A stretch of 64,000 bases of DNA from Bacteroidota bacterium. GTDB lineage: Bacteria > Bacteroidota > Bacteroidia > Chitinophagales > Chitinophagaceae. Positions 25,103 through 35,400 of the stretch are shown here, piece after piece. Both the position numbers and the translations under genes were made by a program. The first letter of the stretch is position 1. Each line of letters begins with the position of its first letter. The stretch lies in assembly GCA_016868815.1 (NCBI GenBank), contig VGFQ01000001.1, forward strand, positions 186,001-250,000, read 5' to 3'. The notes below the pieces were generated by a model. It ran no database searches. It was not told where the DNA came from and saw only the letters and a list, made by a program, of their open reading frames with translations.

Positions 25103-28100
25103 ATGCCCAGTTCGATGATGCCGGCGCGTGGAGACAAGTGGTATGCAGAGATATCGATGAGCGCCGGCCAGGGGCCTTCCCATCCTTCCCTACGGGCCTT
25201 TAGAAACGCGCTAGAGGCAATGTTCCGCGAATGTACCCTCCTCGAAAACCGCAGCTTCCTCAACCTCTACGGCCGCATGGAGTTCGTCTTCGAATCCAGG
25301 CATACTGATGCATCCATCCGGCAGCAGCTGCATGCCCTGCGGCGCTACACCCGTCCCACAGGAACTCTCGCTTTGGAGCCTGACGCCGACGACTGGCTGC
25401 TATCGCTCAGGGCCATCTGCGAGGCCGTAGCATACCTCTATGATACCCCCGTACCGGAGCCGCTGGCCCTCCAATACCGATCGCTGGGCACACGCCGGCT
25501 GAGGCCCGAGAAGCCACGCGAAGAGGCCAAGGTGGAGACGCTACAAGTCCTCGCCACCGAGCCCCCCTCCGCCCTTCAGACCATAGACGGCCAGACTTCC
25601 TTCACCGTCCGCTGCAGGGAGGAAGCCCTCGGCGAGCTACAACTCACCCTCACCGATCAGGGGGCCTGCCTGCTCAGCTACCTGCAGCCCCTCCTGCAGC
25701 CCTTTCAGCAGTTCCTGGTCACCCACTGCCAGCGGCTGGGAAGCGCAGGCAACCACTACCAGTCGACCCCGCAGAGCCTGGTCATCCTGGAACCTGACCT
25801 GCTCATGGATGTCAGCGATTTGGCCAACTGCTTCGAAGGCAAGGAGGGCAACCCAGCCCTCTTCTTCGCCGCACACCTGGTGCCACAACCCTCTTCCCTC
25901 CCTGCCTTCCTGGGCACCCTCGTGAACAGCGTCCTCGACGAAAGCATCCGCCACCCCGGCGGCAGTATCCAGTCTGCCACCCAGGCAGCCCTCCGCGAGC
26001 ATTTCACACAGGCCCTTACGGTTGGCCAAGCCCGCCTGGCCCCGCTGCTCACCCGAATTGAGGCAGTCCATGGGCCGCGCCTGCGCGCCGTCACCGACAG
26101 ACTGCAGGGTCAGCTCGTCCGCATCGAACCCAGCTTCCTGTCGGCCCGCTGGGGGCTGCAAGGCCGACTAGACCTCCTGGTAGAAGACCCCCAAGACCCC
26201 CTCCGGAAAGACATCTTCGAACTCAAAAGCGGCAATGCACCCAACAACGGCCGCTGCAAGATGGAGCACGGCATGCAGGTCGTCGGCTATAACATGCTGC
26301 TGGAGTCGGTCTTCGGTCCCCAACGCTCCGGCACCTCGGCCGTCATTTACTCCGGTGCCGACCGCCAGGTAGAAAGGAACGTCGCCATCAGTCCCTCGGT
26401 GCGGGCGCGCCTGCTGCGCCTGCGCAATGAAGTCGTATCCGGCATTCTCCGCCTCGCAGATGGCGACGCAGGCCCGCTGGAGACGCTGCTGACACTCGAC
26501 ACCACAAGGTTGCAACGCTTCCACAAAGAACGCATCGACGCATTCCAGGCTGCCTTCCGCGAGGCCGACCCGCGAAAGAAGGCCTACTACCTGGCCCTGT
26601 TATCCTTCCTGCTTCGGGAATACCTCGACATGAAATGCGGAAGATCGCTGTCGCCCGGCCGCCAGGAAGAACGCAACGGCTTCGCCGCCCTCTGGCGCGA
26701 ACCCATCGAAGAGAAATGCGTGCAGTTCAGCGCTCTGGCAGGCCTTCGCTTCCTTGCCCTTGACGCCGACACCGCCCGAGTGCATTTCCATATCCCCCAG
26801 CCCCGCGAGCATAATTTCCGGAGTGGCGACTTGGTGGTCATCCATGGCCTCCAGAGAGGACAGTCCAACCCCCTCCACCAACAGCTCGTCAAAGCTCGCA
26901 TCGAAGAGATGGACGCCGATACACTCTGCGTGGCCCTCCAGAACCGCCAGCTCGACGCTTCCCATTTTACCCGCTACCCGGAATGGGCCGTCGAGCATGA
27001 TGGAAATGAAAAGTCGAAATGGAAGGCCGCCCAACAACTTTTTGCCATCGTCTCAAATACCACGAAAGGCCGCTTCGAACGCCTGGTAGGCCTTCAAAGA
27101 CCTAATGTCGGAATACCGCCCAACATCGACCCGATAGGACTCAATGAGAACCAGGCAGCCCTCCTCCGCAGTGCCCTCGCCGCCAAAGACTACTACCTGG
27201 TGCAAGGCCCCCCCGGCACCGGTAAGACGTCCACCTTCCTCACTAGCCTCGTAGCCTCGCAGCTGAATATGCCGGGCAGCATGGCCGTCGTAGCCTTCAC
27301 CAACCGTGCCGTCGAGGAAATCGCAGCCCGGCTAGAGGCCCGACAGATCCCCTTCATGAGGCTCGGCAGCCGTTTCCAAGATACAGGCCTGCAATCCTTC
27401 ATCGACTGCCTTGATGTCGAAGGGGCCCGCCGCTACCTGCAGTCGCACCGAGTCTTCCTCTCGACCGTGGCCACCCTGACCACGCAACTCGACAACCTCC
27501 GACAGCTCAAAGCTGACCTCCACACCCTCATAGTTGACGAAGCCTCCCAGCTCGACGAGGCACAGCTCGCAGGCATGCTGCTGGCGTTTGACAAGTACAT
27601 CCTCATCGGCGACCAAAACCAACTCCCGCCGATCATCACCCAAGACGCCTCTTGCTGTACTGTGCACGACCCCCTACTAACAGACATAGATATCCGCACA
27701 CTTACTGCCTCGGTCTTCGAGCGGCTCATGCGAAACGCCACGGAGAAAGGCTGGGCAGAAGCCTATGGCATGCTCGACACACAGTATCGGATGCACGAGT
27801 CCATCGCAGCCCTGATCAACCCCTGGTACGGACATCGGCTGCGCAGCGGACTTGAGCGCCAGGCAGCCCCCGGTAGCGGCTGGAAGGGACGGACACTACC
27901 GGGTGGCAGCCCCTGGCAGGCAGTGCTGGAGGCAGGCCGGACAGTCTTCGTACCCAGCCCTCGGGCAGAGACCCCCAAATACCATGTGGCAGAAGCCACC
28001 CGCATCGCCGCCCTGCTGCAGTATATGCAACAATCCCTGGGCGATGACTTCTGTTCTGCAGACATCGGCGTAGTGACACCCTGGCGAACACAGATCTCCA

Positions 28101-28438
28101 AGATCCGTGAACATCTGAGCCAGACACCCGGACTCAAGACCCTTGCCATCGACACCGTCGAACGCTTCCAGGGATCTGAAAAAGACATCATCCTCGCCTC
28201 CTTTGCCGTATGTCATCCCACGCAGATGTCCGTCCTGCGCACGCCGGGCAGCTATCGACATTCAAACCCTGAAGGATCCATCCGGGAAATCAATCTCGAC
28301 CGGAAGCTTCTGGTCACCCTCTCCAGGGCCCGGCATCAAATCATCCTCTTCGGGGAGGAGGAAGTACTGGCCAGCGATCCTGTCTGGGCCGCCGTGCTGA
28401 GCGGACTGACGAGATGCCCGCTGCCACCTGGGCTATGA
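25103..28438 (+). CDS. Dna2-like protein: PD-(D/E)XK nuclease fused to a superfamily 1 UPF1/DNA2-type helicase
   Basis: 1111 residues. After a weakly characterised N-terminal third, a RecB-type nuclease core appears: GRLDLLVED near residue 353 and IFELKSG near 371 (D...ExK), then CKMEHGMQVVGYNMLL. A linker with a beta-barrel-like segment leads to the helicase: Walker A GPPGTGKTSTF near 702, VDEASQLDEAQL near 810, GDQNQLPPI, QYRMHESI, and VERFQGSEKDIILASF with a final LSRARHQIILFG. This order is that of eukaryotic Dna2. I do not see an iron-sulphur cysteine set. ATG at 25103 is chosen for its promoter box; 25157 is an alternative. Probable role: DNA end or flap processing. Confidence 0.83.
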   Translation: MPSSMMPARGDKWYAEISMSAGQGPSHPSLRAFRNALEAMFRECTLLENRSFLNLYGRMEFVFESRHTDASIRQQLHALRRYTRPTGTLALEPDADDWLLSLRAICEAVAYLYDTPVPEPLALQYRSLGTRRLRPEKPREEAKVETLQVLATEPPSALQTIDGQTSFTVRCREEALGELQLTLTDQGACLLSYLQPLLQPFQQFLVTHCQRLGSAGNHYQSTPQSLVILEPDLLMDVSDLANCFEGKEGNPALFFAAHLVPQPSSLPAFLGTLVNSVLDESIRHPGGSIQSATQAALREHFTQALTVGQARLAPLLTRIEAVHGPRLRAVTDRLQGQLVRIEPSFLSARWGLQGRLDLLVEDPQDPLRKDIFELKSGNAPNNGRCKMEHGMQVVGYNMLLESVFGPQRSGTSAVIYSGADRQVERNVAISPSVRARLLRLRNEVVSGILRLADGDAGPLETLLTLDTTRLQRFHKERIDAFQAAFREADPRKKAYYLALLSFLLREYLDMKCGRSLSPGRQEERNGFAALWREPIEEKCVQFSALAGLRFLALDADTARVHFHIPQPREHNFRSGDLVVIHGLQRGQSNPLHQQLVKARIEEMDADTLCVALQNRQLDASHFTRYPEWAVEHDGNEKSKWKAAQQLFAIVSNTTKGRFERLVGLQRPNVGIPPNIDPIGLNENQAALLRSALAAKDYYLVQGPPGTGKTSTFLTSLVASQLNMPGSMAVVAFTNRAVEEIAARLEARQIPFMRLGSRFQDTGLQSFIDCLDVEGARRYLQSHRVFLSTVATLTTQLDNLRQLKADLHTLIVDEASQLDEAQLAGMLLAFDKYILIGDQNQLPPIITQDASCCTVHDPLLTDIDIRTLTASVFERLMRNATEKGWAEAYGMLDTQYRMHESIAALINPWYGHRLRSGLERQAAPGSGWKGRTLPGGSPWQAVLEAGRTVFVPSPRAETPKYHVAEATRIAALLQYMQQSLGDDFCSADIGVVTPWRTQISKIREHLSQTPGLKTLAIDTVERFQGSEKDIILASFAVCHPTQMSVLRTPGSYRHSNPEGSIREINLDRKLLVTLSRARHQIILFGEEEVLASDPVWAAVLSGLTRCPLPPGL

Positions 28439-28512
28439 GCATAAGTGAGCCGCTTCACAAAGCCAGGCATCCGCACGCCAACCCACTACATTTTATTTTT
28501 CCTGCAGCGCCA

Positions 28513-28782
28513 TCAGCCGTCGTATAAATTCAGTGAGGGGCAGGCCTGTACGCCATCTGGCAGTGTAGACGCTATCATTCCGTCATGGAAGAGGAAGCGC
28601 TCCGTGGCACCGATGTCCAAACAGGCCCGGTAAAATCCCTTCAACAGCGATGCGACAGCACTTCGCTTGATCTCAATGGCCCAACGGGCGGCAAGCCCCA
28701 TCTCGAGCGCTAAGTCTATCTCGTCGCCCACCGCCGAGCGATTGAAAAAGGCAGAACATAAGATGTGCAGACCGACAGGGCA
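28513..28782 (-). pseudogene. 3' remnant of an AAA+ ATPase with C-terminal DUF4143
   Basis: The minus-strand frame ending at 28513 reads AFFNRSAVGDEIDLALE, then ARWAIEIKRSAVASLLKGFYRACLDI and later TERFLFHDGM. This matches the last 80 or so residues of DUF4143 proteins, whose C-terminus is a restriction-endonuclease-like fold with EIDxxLE and EIK motifs. The frame is closed by a TAA a short way upstream and has no ATG at the right place. The AAA+ domain and most of DUF4143 are missing, so this is a truncated relic next to the repair operon. Confidence 0.6.
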
Positions 28783-28945
28783 TTAGAAAATACAAACTAC
28801 TTCCAGCTAGCCTCGAGGCCGGATGTCTAGTTAACTGCAACGTATCAGTGGGGCTGATGCTGGCACTGGCCCTATTCTCTCGGCGGATCTTTGGGCAAAA
28901 TTGTGCGGATTTCCAAGGCTGTGGACCAGTGCACCCAAAGCACTG

Positions 28946-31363
28946 CTACCCTGACGGCTGTTCCGCCACGAACAGGGCCGCATGCTGCGGGTGGCAAGTG
29001 AACAGGATGATCTGTTTTTCCATGGCCAACTCCTTCAACACCTCGGCAGCATATTGCCGGCGCTGGGCATCCAGCTCGGTAAAGGGGTCGTCCAACAGCA
29101 TGAACCCGTCCATACCGGTGAGGTATACCTCGGCATAGGCCAGCCGAACAGCCAGTGCCAGTGTGCCTCGCATGCCCGTGCTCAGGAACTCGGTACCCAG
29201 CATGACACCGTCGGCACCGATGCGTACGGGAAGATTGTCGCGGAACTCCGCCTGCTGATATTTTCCGCCGCTGAGCCGGGACAGCAGCGCCTCCATACGT
29301 GTCCCGACCTGACGGAAAGGATCGTCGGCAGCGCCCTTTTGCAGGTGGTCGTGCACTTCGAGGATCCGTTGCAGGGATTTGGCTTCTTGGCGGTATTGTT
29401 GGTGCTTGGCCTCTGCCAGCTGCTGCTGCTCGAGGAGCTCATCGGCACTGAACGGCTGCTGCTCTAGGCCGCCCAAGAGGTTGCTGCGCTCCTCAAGCCA
29501 TTCCGTCAGAGATAGCTGTAATTCGTCCCGACGGCGCTGCCGTTGCTGTAGGTCGTCGATGAAGGCCGACGCTGTGTCATAACCTTCCGGCAGCGGCTGC
29601 AGGCGCGACGCTTCTTCCCGTAATTCCTTCCAACGAAACCGCAGATCTGCCACCTGCTCGAGCAAGGCCTCCGGCGTGCCGTAGGCTTTCCCCCATTCGT
29701 CGATCCTCTTGGATGCGTCTGCCACAGACTTCTGCTGCTCGCCAATGAGCTGGCCATTGGCCCGGATCACCGGCTGCAGCGTTGTCAGATCGCGGCATGA
29801 AGGCAGGCTTTGCAACTCCTTCAACTCAGCCTCCCATGCTGCCAGGGTCCTACCTCCCAGCTGCGCCTGTAGCCGCCCTTGCAAATCCCCGAGCTGGCGG
29901 ACGAGGGCCTCCCGCGCCTGCCGTTGCTGCAGCAGGGCAGGCAGATCGGCTACCCCGTGGAGGGCAAAGAGCGCCTGCAGCTGTTGCCGTTGCGTATCGA
30001 TGGCTAGCAGCAATGCTTCGACATCGACCTGCCCGCTCACGACCCGCAGCTGCAAGTCGCCATACGTACATTCGATCCAGCCCGAAGCGTCGACCACCTC
30101 CGCATGGCCCGGAACCAGCGGCAGCGCCTGCAGGGATGCGCCGGGGACCGACACCTGCACCTGCAACGGCGATGATGCCTCCAGCATGGCCCGCAATCGC
30201 TGTGCTTCGAGACGGACCTGGGCATCCTTGCACTGGCGGTCGAGTGCCTGCGCTTCCTGACAGTCGGCATCCGGGATGACCGGCATGCCTTGCAACTGCA
30301 GCTGGGCTGTCTCGAGCTGCCGCCGCAGTTCCTGCACATCCGCCTCCCGCCGCAGCAGCTCCGCCGCCGCCGCCTTACGAGCAGCATGCTGACGCTCAGC
30401 CTCCAAGATGACGGCCTCCTCCTGGTGGCGTTGTAATGCGTCGCGCAGCGTGGGCAATGCGCCCCGGTCGGTCAGCCAGTCGGACTGGATCTTCTTCAAC
30501 GCATCGGCCTGACGGTGGATCTCCTGCTGCTTAATATCCAACTCCAGCGAACGGCTGGCATCTGAGAGCAGCGGCCCCCCGGTCTGCAGGAATGCGTCGA
30601 GGGCCACTATCTCCGACTGCTGTTGAGCAATGTCCGCATGCAGCACACCGATGCGCCGCTCCGACCGCAGGATCTGCTCCCGCTGCTGCAGGGCGCGCTC
30701 CCGCTCATACCACGACTCCAGCAAGAGCCCTACCTCTCGCTGCCAGGGGTTCTCGATGCCTCGCCCGCCCTCCGGACGCTCCCAGACCTCATCCCATCTA
30801 GAGACCAGCCGCTGCCGCCTGGCGCGCACCTGCCGGACAAACCCCTCTTTGTCGAACGGGTCGGCCTCAGTCAGAAACAGCTGCAACGGATCAAGGGAGG
30901 CCTGCGCGCCTGCCAGCTGCTCGATCGTGTCGTGAATGGATGACTGCGGAATGAACAACATCCGCTCCCAGCTGGCGCGATTCAAGACCAGCAGCCTGGA
31001 CAAGGCCTGCTCCGCCGCATCACCCTGCAGCTCGCCAGAGGCAGACTTGAGCAAGACCTGCGACTGGCTGGCATCGAGGTTCCAGCTCTTTTGGAGAACA
31101 TAGCCCTGGCCATCAGACTCGAAGTCCAGGGTCACCCGCACGGCTGCGCCACCCGTCGCCGGAAAACACCGTTCAAGGGACTTGAAATCTTCCGAGTTCT
31201 TCCGCAGCCTCACCACTTTGAACAGCACCGCCGCAATAGCCCTGAAAAGCGTCGACTTGCCATATTCATTCTCCCCCAGCACAACTTGGAGCCCTCTCCC
31301 AAACGAGAAAGTCTTGTCGGCCATACCGGCAAATGGATGCAAACGGATGCGGGTCAGCCTCAT
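28946..31363 (-). CDS. Rad50/SbcC-like SMC-type ATPase without a zinc hook
   Basis: 805 residues. Walker A GENEYGKST at residues 30-38 and a C-terminal ABC ATPase half with LSTGMRGTLALAVRLAYAE (signature) and FMLLDDPFTELDAQ (Walker B and D-loop, near 750). Long coiled coils lie between. There is no CxxC zinc hook anywhere. A Pro/Val-rich, non-coiled insert sits around residues 358-440 where the hook would be. It is shorter than E. coli SbcC and more like YhaN. Its ATG overlaps the nuclease stop by 4 bases (ATGA), so the two form a complex in all likelihood. Confidence 0.85.
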   Translation of the reverse strand: MRLTRIRLHPFAGMADKTFSFGRGLQVVLGENEYGKSTLFRAIAAVLFKVVRLRKNSEDFKSLERCFPATGGAAVRVTLDFESDGQGYVLQKSWNLDASQSQVLLKSASGELQGDAAEQALSRLLVLNRASWERMLFIPQSSIHDTIEQLAGAQASLDPLQLFLTEADPFDKEGFVRQVRARRQRLVSRWDEVWERPEGGRGIENPWQREVGLLLESWYERERALQQREQILRSERRIGVLHADIAQQQSEIVALDAFLQTGGPLLSDASRSLELDIKQQEIHRQADALKKIQSDWLTDRGALPTLRDALQRHQEEAVILEAERQHAARKAAAAELLRREADVQELRRQLETAQLQLQGMPVIPDADCQEAQALDRQCKDAQVRLEAQRLRAMLEASSPLQVQVSVPGASLQALPLVPGHAEVVDASGWIECTYGDLQLRVVSGQVDVEALLLAIDTQRQQLQALFALHGVADLPALLQQRQAREALVRQLGDLQGRLQAQLGGRTLAAWEAELKELQSLPSCRDLTTLQPVIRANGQLIGEQQKSVADASKRIDEWGKAYGTPEALLEQVADLRFRWKELREEASRLQPLPEGYDTASAFIDDLQQRQRRRDELQLSLTEWLEERSNLLGGLEQQPFSADELLEQQQLAEAKHQQYRQEAKSLQRILEVHDHLQKGAADDPFRQVGTRMEALLSRLSGGKYQQAEFRDNLPVRIGADGVMLGTEFLSTGMRGTLALAVRLAYAEVYLTGMDGFMLLDDPFTELDAQRRQYAAEVLKELAMEKQIILFTCHPQHAALFVAEQPSG

Positions 31364-32475
31364 GACTCCTTGATTGTGATCAGATCATATGCCAGCTGCA
31401 GGGCATGCCCATCGGACGGATCCATGGAAAGAGCCGTCAACAGGCGGTTCGGATAGCTGCCGTCCGGGAAGGCAGCAGAGATTTTGCCCGCGTCGATGCG
31501 CTTTAGAATATCTGCTTGCAGCGCCACGTCGAGATACTGATCGCGCAGGGACTGCTCCAACTGCATGAGGTCAGACATCTCCTCCTCCGTGAGGCGCCCC
31601 TGCAGGCGCAGGTCCAGCAGCGTCTGGGCCACCTCGGCATGCTGCAGCTCCCTCCGCAACGTTTCAATATCCGCAGGGCCTTGGAGCGACTTCTCGTGAC
31701 GGCGGAAGCGGAACCTGCCCGACCGGAAACGCTCACAGCGGATTGCACCCGGACCCTCCGCTTCGATATACCAGGCATACCCTTCCGTCGTGCGCTTCAC
31801 GTGCTCGGGCGTATGGCTGCCCGGCATCAGGAACATGTCTGGCCCCGTATAGCCAGGTACTGGGGAAGGGGTATGGATATGCCCCAGAAGCCAGCAAGCA
31901 ACCCCCGCCGAACGGAGGTCCTGCAGGCCCATGTGGAAGTAATTGCCTTCATCGTCCCAGCCCAGTCCCTCGACGTTTCCGTGTGCGATACCGATGTGCA
32001 AGGCCTCGGGCGACTTCCCCTCCAAGGCCACCCAGCCCGTCAGCGAAGACTCGCCATGCTTGCTCGGACAATGGCAGGGATAGAACACCACTTCCCGCTC
32101 CTCTACAGGAAATGTGACGGGAGCGTATTCGGTCAGCAGATGGATGTGCGTGCCGATGGTAGCATCGGCGACAAGCCGCCACAGACGGGATTCCGGGCCC
32201 TCATAATAGTCATGGTTGCCAGGAAGGATCAGCACCTCTCCAGTACAGCGTTTGAGCAGATCGCACGCATCCCGCACCAGCTTGACGGGCACGTGGACGT
32301 GATCGAATAGGTCGCCTGCCACCACCAGAAAATGACAGCCCCTGGCATTGGCCTCTTCGACGATGCGGGCGAGGGCATCCATCCGTTCCTGCTTAAGGCG
32401 GTCGCGGTGGAGCGGCTGGTTCCTGAATTCGAGGCCGAGGTGGTTGTCGGCCGTATGCATGATTCTGACTGCCAT
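31360..32475 (-). CDS. Mre11/SbcD-like DNA repair exonuclease (metallophosphoesterase)
   Basis: 371 residues. Calcineurin-like phosphoesterase motifs in order: TADNHLG (D10, H12), AGDLFDH (about 53-59), GNHDYYEG (86-93), then IAHGNVEG and LLGHIHTPSP. These coordinate the two Mn2+ ions of Mre11-family nucleases. The C-terminal third is helical (RLTEEEMSDLMQLEQSLRDQYLDVALQ), as expected for the part that contacts the ATPase coiled coil. The gene starts 15 bases after recB and overlaps the Rad50-like gene by 4 bases. Confidence 0.9.
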   Translation of the reverse strand: MAVRIMHTADNHLGLEFRNQPLHRDRLKQERMDALARIVEEANARGCHFLVVAGDLFDHVHVPVKLVRDACDLLKRCTGEVLILPGNHDYYEGPESRLWRLVADATIGTHIHLLTEYAPVTFPVEEREVVFYPCHCPSKHGESSLTGWVALEGKSPEALHIGIAHGNVEGLGWDDEGNYFHMGLQDLRSAGVACWLLGHIHTPSPVPGYTGPDMFLMPGSHTPEHVKRTTEGYAWYIEAEGPGAIRCERFRSGRFRFRRHEKSLQGPADIETLRRELQHAEVAQTLLDLRLQGRLTEEEMSDLMQLEQSLRDQYLDVALQADILKRIDAGKISAAFPDGSYPNRLLTALSMDPSDGHALQLAYDLITIKES

Positions 32476-32490
32476 CCTGTTCTTGTATGC

Positions 32491-35400
32491 CTACCCCATC
32501 GTTTCCTGCCCCAAACCGGCCAGCCCCTCGCTGGCAGTGGCTTGCCGGCCCGTCGTCAGCACCTCCATCCGGTCGAGCAGCCCTTCGTCGGGCTTGTGGA
32601 AGAAGACGCCTGTCGGGGCACCGATGCGCACCCCACGCACGAAGAGATAGAGGCAGCCGCCAAAATCCCGCTCATAGCGGAAGTCTGGCAGCCGGGCCCT
32701 GAGGTAGCGCCGCAACGCCAGCGAATATATGTGATACTGCAGGTGATAGTTGTGTTCACCCATGGCTACCTGGAGGTGCGACGCGGAATAATCCTCTAGC
32801 CGGTCGCCCAGATGGTTCGACTTCCAGTCGAGGATCCAATACTTTCCGCCATGACGGAAGACTAGGTCGATCTTCCCGTTCATGATGCCTTCCAAGGGGA
32901 GGCCCGGCCGGATGGCGAAGGGTGTCGGGCTCTGCAGCGCCAGCTCCGCCAGCTGGTCAGTCACGAATTCCGTCAACGGGAAGTCGAACTCCAGCTCGCT
33001 GATGCGGTCCTCCCAGCCGACCGTTGCTAGGCGCAGGTCGGAGGAAGGGACCAGCGAGGCGCCCAGGACCTGCGCCAGCATCTCCTGCATCTGAGGGATA
33101 AACGCCTCTGAAGGCAGGGCCGAGAGTCTCCGAATGGCCTTGTCGATGACCGCAGGCCAGCCTTCGGGCCGGCGGAAGTCGATGCGCTCGAAGATGTAAT
33201 GGATGAGGTTTCCGGAATGGGCCCCCCTTCGGATGTCCTGGAAGACAAAACGGTCATACTCGCTCGCATAGCCGTCTCCCCGCACGACAGGTTGTGGGAG
33301 GTAGTCCGGGCTCAAGCCAGTATAGCTTGTCCGCCGCCAGTTGCGCTGTAGCAGGTGCTGCCCAAAGGCGGGGGCCGTCGCATAGGCGCGGGTGGCAGTG
33401 GCCCCGGCAGCTACAGCCGGGGGTGGGAGTGGCGATCCCGCCTCCAGCTGCCATTGGGTGTCGATGCAGGCCGGGTCAACGGCGGCGGCGGCGAGCTCAC
33501 CCCGAAAGTAGCGTAGGGTGGAGCCGTTGTGATACGACGCCTCAGAAGCGAGGATACAGCAGGCCATGCGCGCGCGGGTCAATGCCACATAGAGGAGCCG
33601 TCGGTGCTCTTGCTGCGTCTGTACTTCGTAGTGGGCTGTCTGCTGCGCATTTCGGAGGCTGGTGCCGATGGTATAGTATCCGTTGTCGGCTGGGTCGCGG
33701 TAGCTGATCGACTGGATATGCTCATACTTGACGACAAAGTCCAGGTGGGGTGCCACGACGATGTTGTATTCCAGCCCCTTGCTCTTATGGATCGTTACGA
33801 TGCGGACGGCCTCCTCATCGCTTTCGATGCGTTGCTGGTACTCGTCGCCGTCGCGTATCTCGCCATCGATGCCTTTCTTCAGCCACTGAAGGAGTTCCCT
33901 TGCATCGTATTTCCTCCGTACCGACACTTTATGCATCAGTTCCGTGAGCTGGAGGATGTTGGAGACGGTACGTTCCGGGTGGGCGAGGTCCGGGTGATGG
34001 AACAGATCTTCTACGCCATGATCGGCCAGGAAACGGCGCAGCATCACAAAGACACCCTCTGCATCCCAGGCCTCTTTATACTTGCGGAACCGTTGCAGGA
34101 TGGCCTCCTCGTCGGCCCGCTGCAGGCGGTCGCGATCGTAGCCGCCGATGCGTGTCAACAGCGCCCGGTTGATATGGGCTCGGGTGATGTCGTGCACAGC
34201 CTCCAGGACGTAGAACAGTTCGCGGGCCTCCGGGGCCTCCAACAGCTTGGCGTCGTCGATGGTGACGGCCGGGATGCGCTGCCGCGCCAGCAGCTCTTTG
34301 ATCACACGGCCTTCCTGGTTGGTACGCACCAGGATGCCGATGTCGGAAGGCTTCACAGGCCGGTATCCGGTCGGCTCCAGGATGCGATACTGAGGGTCGC
34401 GCAGGAGGGCCGTGGTGAGCTGCAGGAATCCCTTGCGCAGCGACTTCTTGTTGGGAAACGAGGCGATGCGGATGGGTGGTGGTGCCGCGTCGCCGTAGTG
34501 CAGCACCCCTTTGGTGTTGGGATCGGGCGAGACGATGGGCACGTAGGTGATTTGATCGGAATTTCCCTGATAGGCGAAGGTGTCGGTCTCAGGCCGCGGC
34601 TGGAAGAAGACGTTCATGGCGCTGATGAGGGCGGGGTTAGAGCGCCAGTTGACCTGCATGCGGTGAATGTGGTCCACTTCAGCCGCCGCCCGAAAATAGG
34701 TGGAGATGTCGGCCTTCCGCCATCCATAGATGGATTGCTTGGGGTCTCCGATATAAAACAACACCGTACCCTGGCCGAACAGCTGCCGGAAGATATAGTA
34801 CTGCTCGCGGTCGGTGTCCTGGAATTCATCGATGAAGACAGCCTCATAATGCTTCCGCAGCTGCCGGCAGAGGCTGTCGGCCTGCATTGACCTGTCTTGC
34901 GCCGCTTCCGTCTGCAAGGCTTCTGAGAGCTGGCGGATCATATCATCGAAGGTGATGGCCCCGCGGGCGGCTTTGGCTTCCTGCAAGGCTGCCTGCACCG
35001 TCTGGAAGGCAGCGCAGCAGATTTGATGTGTCATTTTTCGGCCGAAGTCAATGCTTTTTTGTCTGATCGTTTCGATGTCGCTGACACGATCCACCAGTGG
35101 GCCGAAGAGGTCTTTGGTGTATGCTGTCTTCTGCTTCTGCAGGATGGCTGTGCGCAGCGCCTGCCAGTCGCGTTCCGCTAGGGCCTCTCCAAAGGCGGCC
35201 GTCACGAGCTTCTTGCCCTGGATGGCTGCCCGCCATTGGGTGGCATGCGCTTCGAAGGCCGCCTCCGTCTCCGCTTCGATTTCTTGCACCTCCTGCTGCC
35301 AGCCGGCTAAGATGGCTGTCAGCTGCTGTTGGTGTGCGCTGCTGAGAAAGTCGTCCGGTATCGGCTCCAAGGCTGCCGGCACCTTCCCGTCGATGCCCTG

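Noticed and set aside
28848-29138. 96-residue plus-strand frame with a hydrophobic start
   Set aside because: Most of it overlaps the well-supported Rad50-like gene on the other strand, and no similarity is visible.
33529-34890. 453-residue plus-strand frame opposite recB
   Set aside because: Antisense shadow of recB; no domain recognisable and no promoter.
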